18,215 nucleotides of DNA from NCBI GenBank assembly GCA_910585255.1, contig CAJUEI010000057.1, positions 1 through 18,215 on the forward strand. Reading direction: 5' to 3'. A program made the translations under genes and the position numbers. The notes below the pieces were generated by a model. The model was not told where the DNA came from. It saw nothing but the letters and a program-made list of their open reading frames with translations, and made no database searches. Position 1 is the stretch's first letter. The number at the start of each line of letters is the position of its first letter. Of the stretch, positions 6,358 to 13,055 are shown piece after piece. The stretch is from an uncultured Lachnospiraceae bacterium. GTDB lineage: Bacteria > Bacillota > Clostridia > Lachnospirales > Lachnospiraceae.

Positions 6358-7209
6358 ATGTGGGAAAAAATGCTATTGGAAACAGATGTATATCATATTG
6401 TGAACTGGTTTTTGGTATACAGTATATTAGGATGGGTAGTGGAATCACTCTATATGTCATTTTGCAATAAGAAGTGGACGAATCGAGGATTTATTCATGG
6501 ACCAATCTGTCCGATTTATGGAGTGGGAGCACTGACGGTATTTTTTGTTCTGCGGCCATTTTCTGGAAATTATGTGGTATTGTATTTTTGTGGAATGGTA
6601 TTAGCAACAATACTAGAGTATATTACCGGAGTGGTTATGCAGAGAGTATTTGGCTGTATCTGGTGGGATTACAATGAAAAACCTTTTAATTATAAGGGAA
6701 TTCTTTGTTTGGAAAGCTCGATAGCCTGGGGGTTTTATACAGTCTTTTTATTTTGGTTTTTACAGAGAGGTGTGGAAGGAATTGTCAATTTATATCCTAG
6801 AAGAGTAGGTAAGATATTGGCAGCTTTTCTATTGCTGTATTATATGGTTGATTTTACGGTTAGTATGATAGGGGCGATAGACTTAAATGAAAAACTGATA
6901 AAATTAAATCGAATTGTAGAAGAGATACAAGAGAGATTAAAAAAGATCAATATACATCGTACAAAGAAATGGATTAAGGATCATTTGGATAATCGTTCTT
7001 TTTCTGCAGTGGATGATAATCAGATTTTAGACTTGTCGGAGAAATATCAAAGACTGCGGTTTCATCCCCATGTACTTTCTAAACATTTTATTAATGCTTA
7101 TCAGGCGTTTCGAGTTTGGAGCAGAAAATTAATGGAGAGAGAAGAGCAGGAGGAAAAGAAAGAAGAAGATATTCCGCAGGGAGAGATTGCCGATAAGAAT
7201 CATTTGTAA
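6358..7209 (+). CDS. CmpB-type putative ABC transporter permease family membrane protein
   Basis: A 283-residue polytopic membrane protein. The first roughly 180 residues contain about five membrane segments and the signature of the ABC_trans_CmpB family: YSILGWVVES near the N-terminus, then NRGFIHGPICPIYGVGA, then an LEY-x-TG motif and W-W-x-Y. The 'ABC permease' label is historical; no ATP-binding partner is nearby, so transport is unproven. Residues about 185-283 form a charged cytoplasmic tail, probably with coiled-coil character, ending in a run of Glu and Lys. The gene stands alone behind its own promoter (6200-6228) and the leader at 6264-6312. AGGAG lies about 9 bases before the ATG. 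Confidence 0.85.
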   Translation: MWEKMLLETDVYHIVNWFLVYSILGWVVESLYMSFCNKKWTNRGFIHGPICPIYGVGALTVFFVLRPFSGNYVVLYFCGMVLATILEYITGVVMQRVFGCIWWDYNEKPFNYKGILCLESSIAWGFYTVFLFWFLQRGVEGIVNLYPRRVGKILAAFLLLYYMVDFTVSMIGAIDLNEKLIKLNRIVEEIQERLKKINIHRTKKWIKDHLDNRSFSAVDDNQILDLSEKYQRLRFHPHVLSKHFINAYQAFRVWSRKLMEREEQEEKKEEDIPQGEIADKNHL

Positions 7210-7242
7210 GAAATAGGTATGATAGGAAATTAAGATAAAAGG

Positions 7243-7307
7243 ATGCTGCCGCAAAAAGCAACTATTCCCAAAAGGAATTCTATATGATAAGCTTAATGCG
7301 GCAGCAT
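7243..7307. terminator. convergent hairpin between CmpB-type and SARP genes
   Basis: ATGCTGCCGCA (7243-7253) and TGCGGCAGCAT (7297-7307) are perfect inverted repeats. Inside them AAGC pairs with GCTT, and a separate hairpin ATTCC (7264-7268)/GGAAT (7274-7278) has a 5-base loop. On the minus strand the stem is followed by CCTTTTATCTT, suiting termination of the SARP gene. The plus side lacks a clean T run, so bidirectional function is only likely. Confidence 0.6.
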
Positions 7308-7351
7308 AAAGGAAATTTAAATTTTATTTTGAATCAATAATTATATATAGA

Positions 7352-8545
7352 TTATTCTTCGGAATCTAGCAGAGTTAGATTATAACTGACTTTTACTAGA
7401 TTTTTTGTTATTTTTCTATGAAATTGCGTAATAACCCTTTTTAATACAACTTCGGCAAGTTCATAGGATGCAACTGGTAACATAAGAATGTATTGAGATA
7501 CACTATATCGGGCAAATACATCGTGGGAGCGCAGAGATTCTAAAAATATTTCTTTTAATTGATGCATAGATTTATTAAGCAATTCCAATTCAGGAGTATT
7601 TTCACTGGTTGGAGTTACTGTTGCTAGACAAAGAAAAAGGGAGCTGCCTGTATGCTCTGCTACTCGTGCTTCCAGGCGATAGATATCTTTAAAAAATTCA
7701 TATTCACAGAAAAAAGCACTTTTTTTGTGTTGCGATTTTTTAAGGTTTGCTTTAATTGTGTCCAAATCGGTTTCTTCATCCTTATTAATCTGAATAATTT
7801 CTTTGTAAAGTTCTTTAAATTTTGTAGACGGAGTAATACCGAATTTGGAAAAAAATAAATCAATGGTAGTGGAATATTGTTTGAGTGCAGCTCTTTGATT
7901 TCCACTAAGATACAAAGAGCGGATTAAACTGTAGTGCAGAAATTCCGCATATTGGTCAATGGTAAGTGCCTGCCAGCATATATTTGCAATATCGGCATAG
8001 CTTTGTTCTTTCATTAAGATATCAATGCTTTCACTGACAATTTTTAAGTACATTGTGTGATAGTAAGCGGAAACCGGAACAACCCATGGTTCATAATTGG
8101 TTTTTGGGAGAAAGTCACCTTTATACATGGCTATCGCTTTACGGTTCTTTTCTAAGCGAAGCAAAGGATCGGCGATATAGGAACTATCCAAACAGAGTTT
8201 TTCAAATGTGTCAATATCTACGGTACAGGGAACATTCGTATTCCAGGAATAGGTGCCTCGACGCTGGATAATCAGCTCACTAGGATAGTCTAATTCTTTC
8301 AGCATATTGCGGACACGATGCATAAGGGTTTTTAATGCACCGGTGGGGTTGGAGCTTTCGTCTTCTTCCCAAAGTAGGTGAATCAAGTCACTTTGTGCAA
8401 TTTCTTTGTTGCGGTAGGTAATCAGGTATTCTAATAGATTCCAAAGCTTCTTGGAGTGATTGTTCTGGTCACAGATGGTTTTTTCTGCTGTAGAAATACG
8501 GAATTCGCCAAGCATGTGTACATGTATCATAGGTAATTCAATCAT
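7352..8545 (-). CDS. SARP/BTAD-family transcriptional regulator with degenerate GGDEF-like C-terminus
   Basis: A 397-residue protein. It starts with a winged-helix DNA-binding domain of the trans_reg_C type (about residues 5-100; HMLGEFRIS, SKKLWNLLEYLI, a DLIHLLW helix and RGTYSW wing). A BTAD helical repeat domain follows (about 105-255; CWQALTIDQYAEFLHYSLIRSL, then QYSTTIDLFFSKFGITPS), which together mark SARP-type activators. The last roughly 110 residues look like a worn GGDEF-type domain (RYSVSQYILMLP where R-x-GGDEF-x-x-LLP would be expected), with no intact GGDEF signature. I start it at ATG 8545 because GGAGG (8555-8559) is well placed, and because the longer frame from 8659 begins upstream of a good promoter at 8626-8654. 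No obvious target operon adjoins it. It may autoregulate through the palindrome at 8585-8600. Confidence 0.85.
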   Translation of the reverse strand: MIELPMIHVHMLGEFRISTAEKTICDQNNHSKKLWNLLEYLITYRNKEIAQSDLIHLLWEEDESSNPTGALKTLMHRVRNMLKELDYPSELIIQRRGTYSWNTNVPCTVDIDTFEKLCLDSSYIADPLLRLEKNRKAIAMYKGDFLPKTNYEPWVVPVSAYYHTMYLKIVSESIDILMKEQSYADIANICWQALTIDQYAEFLHYSLIRSLYLSGNQRAALKQYSTTIDLFFSKFGITPSTKFKELYKEIIQINKDEETDLDTIKANLKKSQHKKSAFFCEYEFFKDIYRLEARVAEHTGSSLFLCLATVTPTSENTPELELLNKSMHQLKEIFLESLRSHDVFARYSVSQYILMLPVASYELAEVVLKRVITQFHRKITKNLVKVSYNLTLLDSEE

Positions 8546-8584
8546 TTTGGTACGCCTCCATCGTATCAGCATAATTGTAAGTGA

Positions 8585-8600
8585 GTTCATTGTCATGAAC
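8585..8600 (-). promoter_or_regulatory. perfect palindrome in the SARP gene leader
   Basis: GTTCAT (8585-8590) and ATGAAC (8595-8600) flank a 4-base spacer. It lies about 20 bases after the predicted transcription start and 40 bases before the start codon, so it could be an operator or an RNA hairpin. ATTGTAA occurs on either side, at 8574-8580 and 8626-8632. Confidence 0.45.
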
Positions 8601-8625
8601 TTTGCATAAAAGTGGTAACAGATAT

Positions 8626-8654
8626 ATTGTAACTTTTTTTTGGCAACTTGTCTA
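8626..8654 (-). promoter_or_regulatory. sigma-A type promoter of the SARP gene
   Basis: On the minus strand TAGACA (8649-8654) and TACAAT (8626-8631) are 17 bases apart. Transcription would start near 8619, about 75 bases before the chosen ATG. Confidence 0.65.
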
Positions 8655-8685
8655 GACATTTCTTTAAAAAATATTAGAAAAGATG

Positions 8686-8730
8686 AAAAAAATTAAAAAG
8701 ACCTTGAAGTGGGTTATTCTTCAAAGTCTT
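8686..8730 (-). terminator. rpsT terminator
   Basis: On the minus strand AAGACTTTGAAG pairs with CTTCAAGGTCTT over 12 positions with one G-U pair, followed by TTTTTAATTTTTTT. It lies about 35 bases after the rpsT stop codon. Confidence 0.9.
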
Positions 8731-8763
8731 GATTCATGCATGAAATTTTATATCTGATAACAG

Positions 8764-9027
8764 TTACGCAATTTTGTTTACCGCAAGCGTTAAACGGGAA
8801 ATCTTTCTGGAGGCAGTATTTTTGTGGAATACGCCTTTGGAAGCTGCTTTGTTGATTTCGGAAATTGCGGTTCTTAATGCTTCGTTTGCAGCAGTTTTGT
8901 CGTTTGCAGCGATTGCAGCATCTACTTTTTTTATATAGGTTTTTACTTTGGATTTGATCGCTTTATTTCTTGCGGTTCTTGTTTTCGTTACTAAAATTCT
9001 CTTTTTCGCAGATTTAATATTTGCCAA
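8764..9027 (-). CDS. rpsT: 30S ribosomal protein S20
   Basis: An 87-residue basic protein with the typical S20 start, (M)ANIKSAKKRIL, here read from TTG at 9027 so the first residue is Met. A TR-T-RNKAIKS-K helix follows, then AALRTA-like and KGVFHKNTASRKISRL motifs at the C-terminus. Length matches the family. S20 binds 16S rRNA in the body of the small subunit and is a primary assembly protein. The TTG start is supported by GGAGG (9036-9040 on the complement) at normal spacing and by homology at codon 1; an in-frame ATG at 9081 would add 18 non-homologous residues. UUG starts are also known for rpsT in E. coli, where they take part in autoregulation; whether this holds here is inference. 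It is monocistronic, with its own promoter and terminator. Confidence 0.97.
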   Translation of the reverse strand: MANIKSAKKRILVTKTRTARNKAIKSKVKTYIKKVDAAIAANDKTAANEALRTAISEINKAASKGVFHKNTASRKISRLTLAVNKIA

Positions 9028-9124
9028 TCTGTACACCTCCAATAATTTATCATGATATTTTATTGTGATTTGATGTTTCATTAAATACGGACACGGACGA
9101 ATCTTAATGGAAACATACTACTGT

Positions 9125-9153
9125 ATTCTAGATAAAAAATGGGGATTTGTCAA
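9125..9153 (-). promoter_or_regulatory. near-consensus sigma-A promoter of rpsT
   Basis: On the minus strand TTGACA (9148-9153) and TAGAAT (9125-9130) are separated by 17 bases. The leader to the TTG start is about 90 bases. Confidence 0.9.
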
Positions 9154-9223
9154 TAGATAATTGAAAGTTTTTGGAAAAAAGGTGTTTCTTGAGGGGATTT
9201 GGTATAGAAAGTTAATTTTTGGT

Positions 9224-9375
9224 GGGGAGGACGCCTGCCGCATAAAGGGATTCTCTGCTGGGGCCGTTTGCACTAAGGCTTCCTCGCAGCGGGCACATAA
9301 GATGCTAAAAGACAGCATCTAAGTGCCGGCGGGAAGCAATACCCCTGCAGAGATTCCCTTTATGCGGCAGGCTGT
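9224..9375. repeat. long imperfect hairpin element, copy 2
   Basis: GGGGAGGACGCC (9224-9235) opens the element and GGCTGT (9370-9375) closes it, exactly as in copy 1. The arms 9233-9258 and 9347-9372 are complementary over 26 positions with one T-T mismatch. The rod continues with GGGG (9260-9263)/CCCC (9342-9345), GCTTCC (9278-9283)/GGAAGC (9332-9337), GGCAC (9292-9296)/GTGCC (9323-9327) and AGATGCT (9300-9306)/AGCATCT (9314-9320), closed by a 7-base loop. It fills the space between the rpsT promoter and the 3' end of gpr. No reading frame of note crosses it. There is no T run after the stem, so a simple terminator is unlikely. Confidence 0.8.
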
Positions 9376-9404
9376 GTGTAGTGGGCGGAAGTGTGAATTA
9401 CTTG

Positions 9405-9501
9405 CTATATAACAAAGGTGGGAGTGATGATTTTTGGATTTATTATATAGCAAAGGTTAGGGTGATGATTTTTGAATTTATATGGCAAAGGCTAGGTTGA
9501 T
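9405..9501 (-). repeat. three copies of the gpr 3' end, including its stop codon
   Basis: The last 24 bases of gpr (9478-9501, encoding INLAFAI and stop) recur at 9443-9466 (would encode ITLTFAI and stop) and 9405-9428 (ITPTFVI and stop). The spacers are similar, 11 and 14 bases, and both contain GATTTTTG. The two outer copies lie beyond the real stop codon. Confidence 0.8.
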
Positions 9502-10422
9502 GGCTTCTGATATGGTAAAGCTGATTTGGTCTACGGAAGCATCTACGTCTTTTGGGGTTACGTACATTTTGCGGAGACGTTCGTCCATTAGTTCTAAAAT
9601 AAGTTGGTGTTTTTCTTCTTCGTTAAAGTTTTCGATTGTTTGGCTTAGACCTTCTACTATGTGCACTTCTTCTAGTGCGGTGATAAAGTGTTCCATGGTG
9701 TCTGCTGCGATTGTGGCTGCGTCAATTACCATAGGTACGCCGATGGAGATAGTAGGGACGCCAAGGGTTTCTTGTGTCAGTGCTTTTCGGTGATTTCCTA
9801 CTCCAGAACCAGGATGGATTCCGGTGTCTGAAAGCTGAATGGTTGTGTTGAGACGTTTTGTATTTCTGGCTGCTAGGGCGTCTATTACGAGGACGGCACT
9901 TGGATGTGTTTCTTCTACGATTCCTTTTATAATTTCATAGGTTTCCATTCCGGTTTGTGCCATAACTCCTGGTATAATTCCACTGATGTCGTATTTTTTT
10001 TTCAGAGGAGAAGGTAGGTTGCTTAGGCGGATGTGTCTGGTGATGCAGAGATGTTCTACTACTTTTGGTCCAAGTGCATCTGGTGTGACATCTCGATTGC
10101 CTAGTCCTACGACTAGGATAGAGGTTCGATCGTTTTCTGGAAGCAGGGCAAGGAGCTGTTTGGAAAGCTCTTTGGAGATTTGGCTGTGGTAGTCGGTGTC
10201 TGGTTTTGGCAGGTCTTCGGCTTCTATTGTTAGATAGGTTCCGATTGGTTTTTGCAGGGCTTGTGCTCCTTCTTTATTTAGAATGGTAACTTTTGTAAGG
10301 TTTCCGTTTGTTCCTTCTAAATGGGAAGTTTCTACTAGGACGCCTTGCAGCTGTCCGGTTTCTCCTTCGTATTGTTCTTTTGCTTCTACGGCTAAGTCTG
10401 TACGAATCATAAATTCTCTCAT
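9478..10422 (-). CDS. gpr: GPR endopeptidase (spore protease)
   Basis: A 314-residue protein that matches germination protease GPR, which degrades small acid-soluble spore proteins when the spore germinates. Near the N-terminus is IRTDLAVEAKE, the region where the family's zymogen is processed. Central motifs are VVGLGNRDVTPDALGP, GIIPGVMAQTGMET, VLVIDALAARNTKRLNTTIQLSDTGIHPGSGVGN and GVPTISIGVPMVIDA, all typical and in order. AGAGGA lies 5 bases before the ATG. Family knowledge places synthesis in the forespore under sigma-G. It is divergent from spoIIP with about 200 bases between them, whereas in Bacillus the two genes run in the same direction. Its 3' end is followed by two imperfect repeats of its own last codons and then the second long-hairpin element. 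Confidence 0.97.
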   Translation of the reverse strand: MREFMIRTDLAVEAKEQYEGETGQLQGVLVETSHLEGTNGNLTKVTILNKEGAQALQKPIGTYLTIEAEDLPKPDTDYHSQISKELSKQLLALLPENDRTSILVVGLGNRDVTPDALGPKVVEHLCITRHIRLSNLPSPLKKKYDISGIIPGVMAQTGMETYEIIKGIVEETHPSAVLVIDALAARNTKRLNTTIQLSDTGIHPGSGVGNHRKALTQETLGVPTISIGVPMVIDAATIAADTMEHFITALEEVHIVEGLSQTIENFNEEEKHQLILELMDERLRKMYVTPKDVDASVDQISFTISEAINLAFAI

Positions 10423-10494
10423 AAAATTCCTCTTTTCTATTGTTTTAGTTTGAGATTAGGTGTTGGTTGGATTTGATTTGCTGTGTTATTTTTA

Positions 10495-10522
10495 TAGTTT
10501 GCGTTGTGAGGAGATTTTATTC
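10495..10522 (-). promoter_or_regulatory. candidate sigma-G/sigma-F promoter of gpr
   Basis: On the minus strand GAATA (10518-10522) and CAAACTA (10495-10501) are 16 bases apart. This resembles the forespore consensus (GNATR and CATNNTA) with one deviation in the -10 box. No sigma-A promoter is evident upstream of gpr. Confidence 0.35.
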
Positions 10523-10623
10523 TGGACTTTTTTCTTTTTGAAGTGGGGAGTGGCTGGCGGGATGGAAAATATATGTATGAGAGAGAAAGAGGGTGCATAT
10601 AGTGAAGTGAAGAGGGACTTGCA

Positions 10624-12033
10624 ATGAAGAGAAAGAATGTTATAAAAAAGGTGTTGCCGGCAGGACTTACGCTGCTTGCTTTATTGATGCTGGGGAATCT
10701 GTGTTTGGTGATTAGGGAGACGAAATTTTTTTTGAATTGGAAAGCGGATTTTAAGGATTGGCAGGAAGAAGTGGTGTGTATGCTGGCGGAAGAGATGGCT
10801 GATATGCTTGTGCCGACAGGTTCTTATCTGTCGGAAGATCATGCGGATACGTTGCTGGAATGGATGCTTACATATATTGGTCAGATTATTCCGGTTCAAG
10901 GATATTTGAATGAGATGGTGATAAAGAATGAGGAGGGGAAGAATCCTTTTGAAGAGGAGAGCAGTTTTTATCTGGAGGTTGAGGAGATGGAACTGGAAAC
11001 GGATGGAGGGGAGGAAGAGACAGATTCATTAGAGATATTAGAAACAGAACGGCAGGATGAGTTGGGAACGGCGGAGATGAATTCGGAGTATGGAGGTTCT
11101 GGGGTAGAGGTACTAGAGTCGGTGGAGGAGGCGGAAAATAGAAGAGATGGTTGGGAAGTGACGGTCTGGCAGCAGGAAAATATTGTTTATTATCAGCCCT
11201 TAGAAGGGGATGGGGGAGGAGAGGAGGAGACACAGGAGGTTTTTTTAAGCCGGCTTTTGCAGTCATCGGCTTATTCTTTAGAAAAATTAAAGGACTTTGA
11301 TTTTTTTATGCAGAAGTTTTTTACGGTTCGGGAGACAACTTCTATACGAAGCGGAGAGCTTAGTGCAGAGGAGCTGCTTTCTCATGATGCACGGATGAAA
11401 GGAGGAAATGAGAGTCCGCAGATTTTGATCTATCATTCTCATTCACAGGAGGAATTTTGTGATTATATTGCTGGGGAAGCGGGACGGCAGATTTTGGATG
11501 TGGGTACGTATCTTTCGGAGCTGTTAAGTGAAACATATGGGTACTATGTGGTGCATGACAGAACGCCTTATGATGTAAAAGACGGGGTAATGGATAAAAA
11601 TGCCGCTTATACTTATGCAGGAGAGGGAATAGAAAAGATTTTGGAAGCCTATCCTTCAATTGAAGTGATTATTGATCTGCATCGGGATGGAGTGGCGGAA
11701 GGAGTGCATTTGGTAACGGAAGTAGACGGAAAGCCTACGGCGAAAATTATGTTTGTAAATGGGATTAGCCGGACAACTTTGCAGGGGGATATTTCCTATC
11801 TGTATAATCCTTATATTCAGCAAAATATTGCTTTTAGTTTTCATCTGCAGCTTGCTGCTAGTCAGAAGTATGCGGATTTTATCAGACGAACGATGATTAG
11901 TGCGTATCGCTATAACCTGCATTACCGGGAAAAGTCGCTGCTTGTAGAGGTAGGGGCACAGACGAATACAACAGAAGAGGCAATGAACGCAATGGAGCCG
12001 TTGGCAAAGCTGTTGAATGAGGTATTGGGATAG
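10624..12033 (+). CDS. spoIIP: stage II sporulation protein P (engulfment amidase/endopeptidase)
   Basis: A 469-residue protein. It has a membrane anchor at about 10-32, a predicted extracytoplasmic region, a long acidic low-complexity insert (about 100-205, largely Glu and Asp), and a C-terminal SpoIIP catalytic domain (about 265-469). Catalytic and metal residues expected for the family are present: His271 in YHSHSQE, His353 in DLHRD, and Glu442 in LVEVGAQTNT. SpoIIP cuts peptidoglycan stems and cross-links and works with SpoIID during engulfment. GAGGG lies 7 bases upstream of the ATG. A CATATAGT at 10596-10603 could be part of a mother-cell sigma-E -10 region, but I find no convincing -35 partner. 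The gene heads spoIIP-spoIID-spoIIQ-like with gaps of 15 and about 40 bases. Confidence 0.95.
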   Translation: MKRKNVIKKVLPAGLTLLALLMLGNLCLVIRETKFFLNWKADFKDWQEEVVCMLAEEMADMLVPTGSYLSEDHADTLLEWMLTYIGQIIPVQGYLNEMVIKNEEGKNPFEEESSFYLEVEEMELETDGGEEETDSLEILETERQDELGTAEMNSEYGGSGVEVLESVEEAENRRDGWEVTVWQQENIVYYQPLEGDGGGEEETQEVFLSRLLQSSAYSLEKLKDFDFFMQKFFTVRETTSIRSGELSAEELLSHDARMKGGNESPQILIYHSHSQEEFCDYIAGEAGRQILDVGTYLSELLSETYGYYVVHDRTPYDVKDGVMDKNAAYTYAGEGIEKILEAYPSIEVIIDLHRDGVAEGVHLVTEVDGKPTAKIMFVNGISRTTLQGDISYLYNPYIQQNIAFSFHLQLAASQKYADFIRRTMISAYRYNLHYREKSLLVEVGAQTNTTEEAMNAMEPLAKLLNEVLG

Positions 12034-12048
12034 AGAGGGGAACACAGG

Positions 12049-13014
12049 ATGAAGAAATGGATGGGGTCGCAAAAAAGCGGTCAGATTCGGGTAGTTTTGT
12101 TTTTGTTGTTGGTGATAGGGTGTCCTTATTTTATTACAATGAGAATAAGCGGCAAAGTGGACAGAGGAACGGTTTCGTTTTTGGAAAAGGAGAAACGGGA
12201 GGATTATCGAGTGCTTCTTTCAGAGGGAGGGGAGCAGAAGACACTTCCTTTAGAGGAGTATATTTTAGGGGTGATACCAGCATATCTGTCGGGAGAGGAG
12301 ATAGAAGCAGATAAGGCAATGGCGGTATTGGTACGAACGTATTTGTATGATCAGATGGTAAAGAAGAAGACAACCATACTTTTGGCGGAGGAATTGTTTT
12401 TGACTTATCTTTCAGCAGAGGAGCGGAAGATTTTATGGGAGGGGGATTTTACTGAGAATTATCAGAGGGTGCAGAAGGCGGTTTCTGATACGGCAGAAGA
12501 AGTATTGGTGATAGGAGAAGGAGAGGAAAAACAAGTGGTGTATCCCTATTTTCATACATTGAGTGCCGGATGTACGAGAGGAAGGGAGGATGCTTCTTAT
12601 CTAAAGGAGGCTGTCTGCAAGGAGGATAAGACGGCGGACGGGTTTTTATCTCTTTTAGTTTTTCAAAAAGAAGAGACGCTGGATAAACTTGCTGTGTTAG
12701 GTTATAGACAGACGGAGGCAGATTTTTCTGAAATTCGCTGTGAGTATGGGAAGGAACCTTATATTGAGAGGGTGATTCTTGGAGATTGGTCGGCTTCAGC
12801 AGAGGATTTTCAGAAGACATTTGGACTGCGTTCGACAGCATTTGAAATTGAGGCATATCGAGATGGAATTCGGATTTTAACAAGGGGGTGTGGATTAGGC
12901 TATGGAGCAAGTCTGCATATGATACAGGAATTTGCTGTACAAGGAAAAAGCTATCAGGAGATATTGGCGGTTTTTTTTTCAGCAGAGGTGGGAAATTTTC
13001 AAATCTCTGAATAA
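12049..13014 (+). CDS. spoIID: SpoIID/LytB-domain protein with substituted active-site motif
   Basis: A 321-residue protein with one N-terminal membrane span (about 13-31) and a SpoIID domain. The opening motif LPLEEYILGVIPAYLS, then ADKAMAVLVRTYLYDQ, matches the family pattern EEY-x-x-GVVA-x-EMP followed by ALKAQA-x-ARTY. The Glu of EMP, the catalytic residue known from B. subtilis and C. difficile SpoIID, is replaced by Tyr79. His169 and Cys175 keep an H-x5-C spacing like that of the zinc site described in C. difficile SpoIID. The C-terminal GCGLGYGASLHMIQEFA stands where GWGHGVGMSQYGA is usual, so that His is also lost. SpoIID is normally a lytic transglycosylase acting on glycan freed by SpoIIP. 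This copy may be a scaffold or an altered enzyme. The gene starts 15 bases after spoIIP and is surely co-transcribed with it. Confidence 0.88.
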   Translation: MKKWMGSQKSGQIRVVLFLLLVIGCPYFITMRISGKVDRGTVSFLEKEKREDYRVLLSEGGEQKTLPLEEYILGVIPAYLSGEEIEADKAMAVLVRTYLYDQMVKKKTTILLAEELFLTYLSAEERKILWEGDFTENYQRVQKAVSDTAEEVLVIGEGEEKQVVYPYFHTLSAGCTRGREDASYLKEAVCKEDKTADGFLSLLVFQKEETLDKLAVLGYRQTEADFSEIRCEYGKEPYIERVILGDWSASAEDFQKTFGLRSTAFEIEAYRDGIRILTRGCGLGYGASLHMIQEFAVQGKSYQEILAVFFSAEVGNFQISE

Positions 13015-13055
13015 TTAAAGTCACTTTGGTTAAAATAAGGACTGAGGTGATAAAC

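Noticed and set aside
8545..8659. Longer N-terminus for the SARP regulator from ATG 8659
   Set aside because: A promoter with 17-base spacing (8626-8654) lies downstream of that ATG, and the first homologous residues and a good GGAGG belong to the start at 8545.
9027..9081. Longer rpsT from ATG 9081
   Set aside because: S20 homology begins at the TTG codon at 9027, which has a strong ribosome binding site; the 18 extra residues do not resemble S20.
9480..10200. Plus-strand frames opposite gpr
   Set aside because: They are antisense shadows of a clearly conserved coding gene, without ribosome binding sites or recognisable products.
9745..10345. Further copies of the GGACGCC box inside gpr (near 9757 and 10339)
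   Set aside because: They match only seven or eight bases, have no partner arm or GGCTGT box at the right distance, and are explained by coding sequence.
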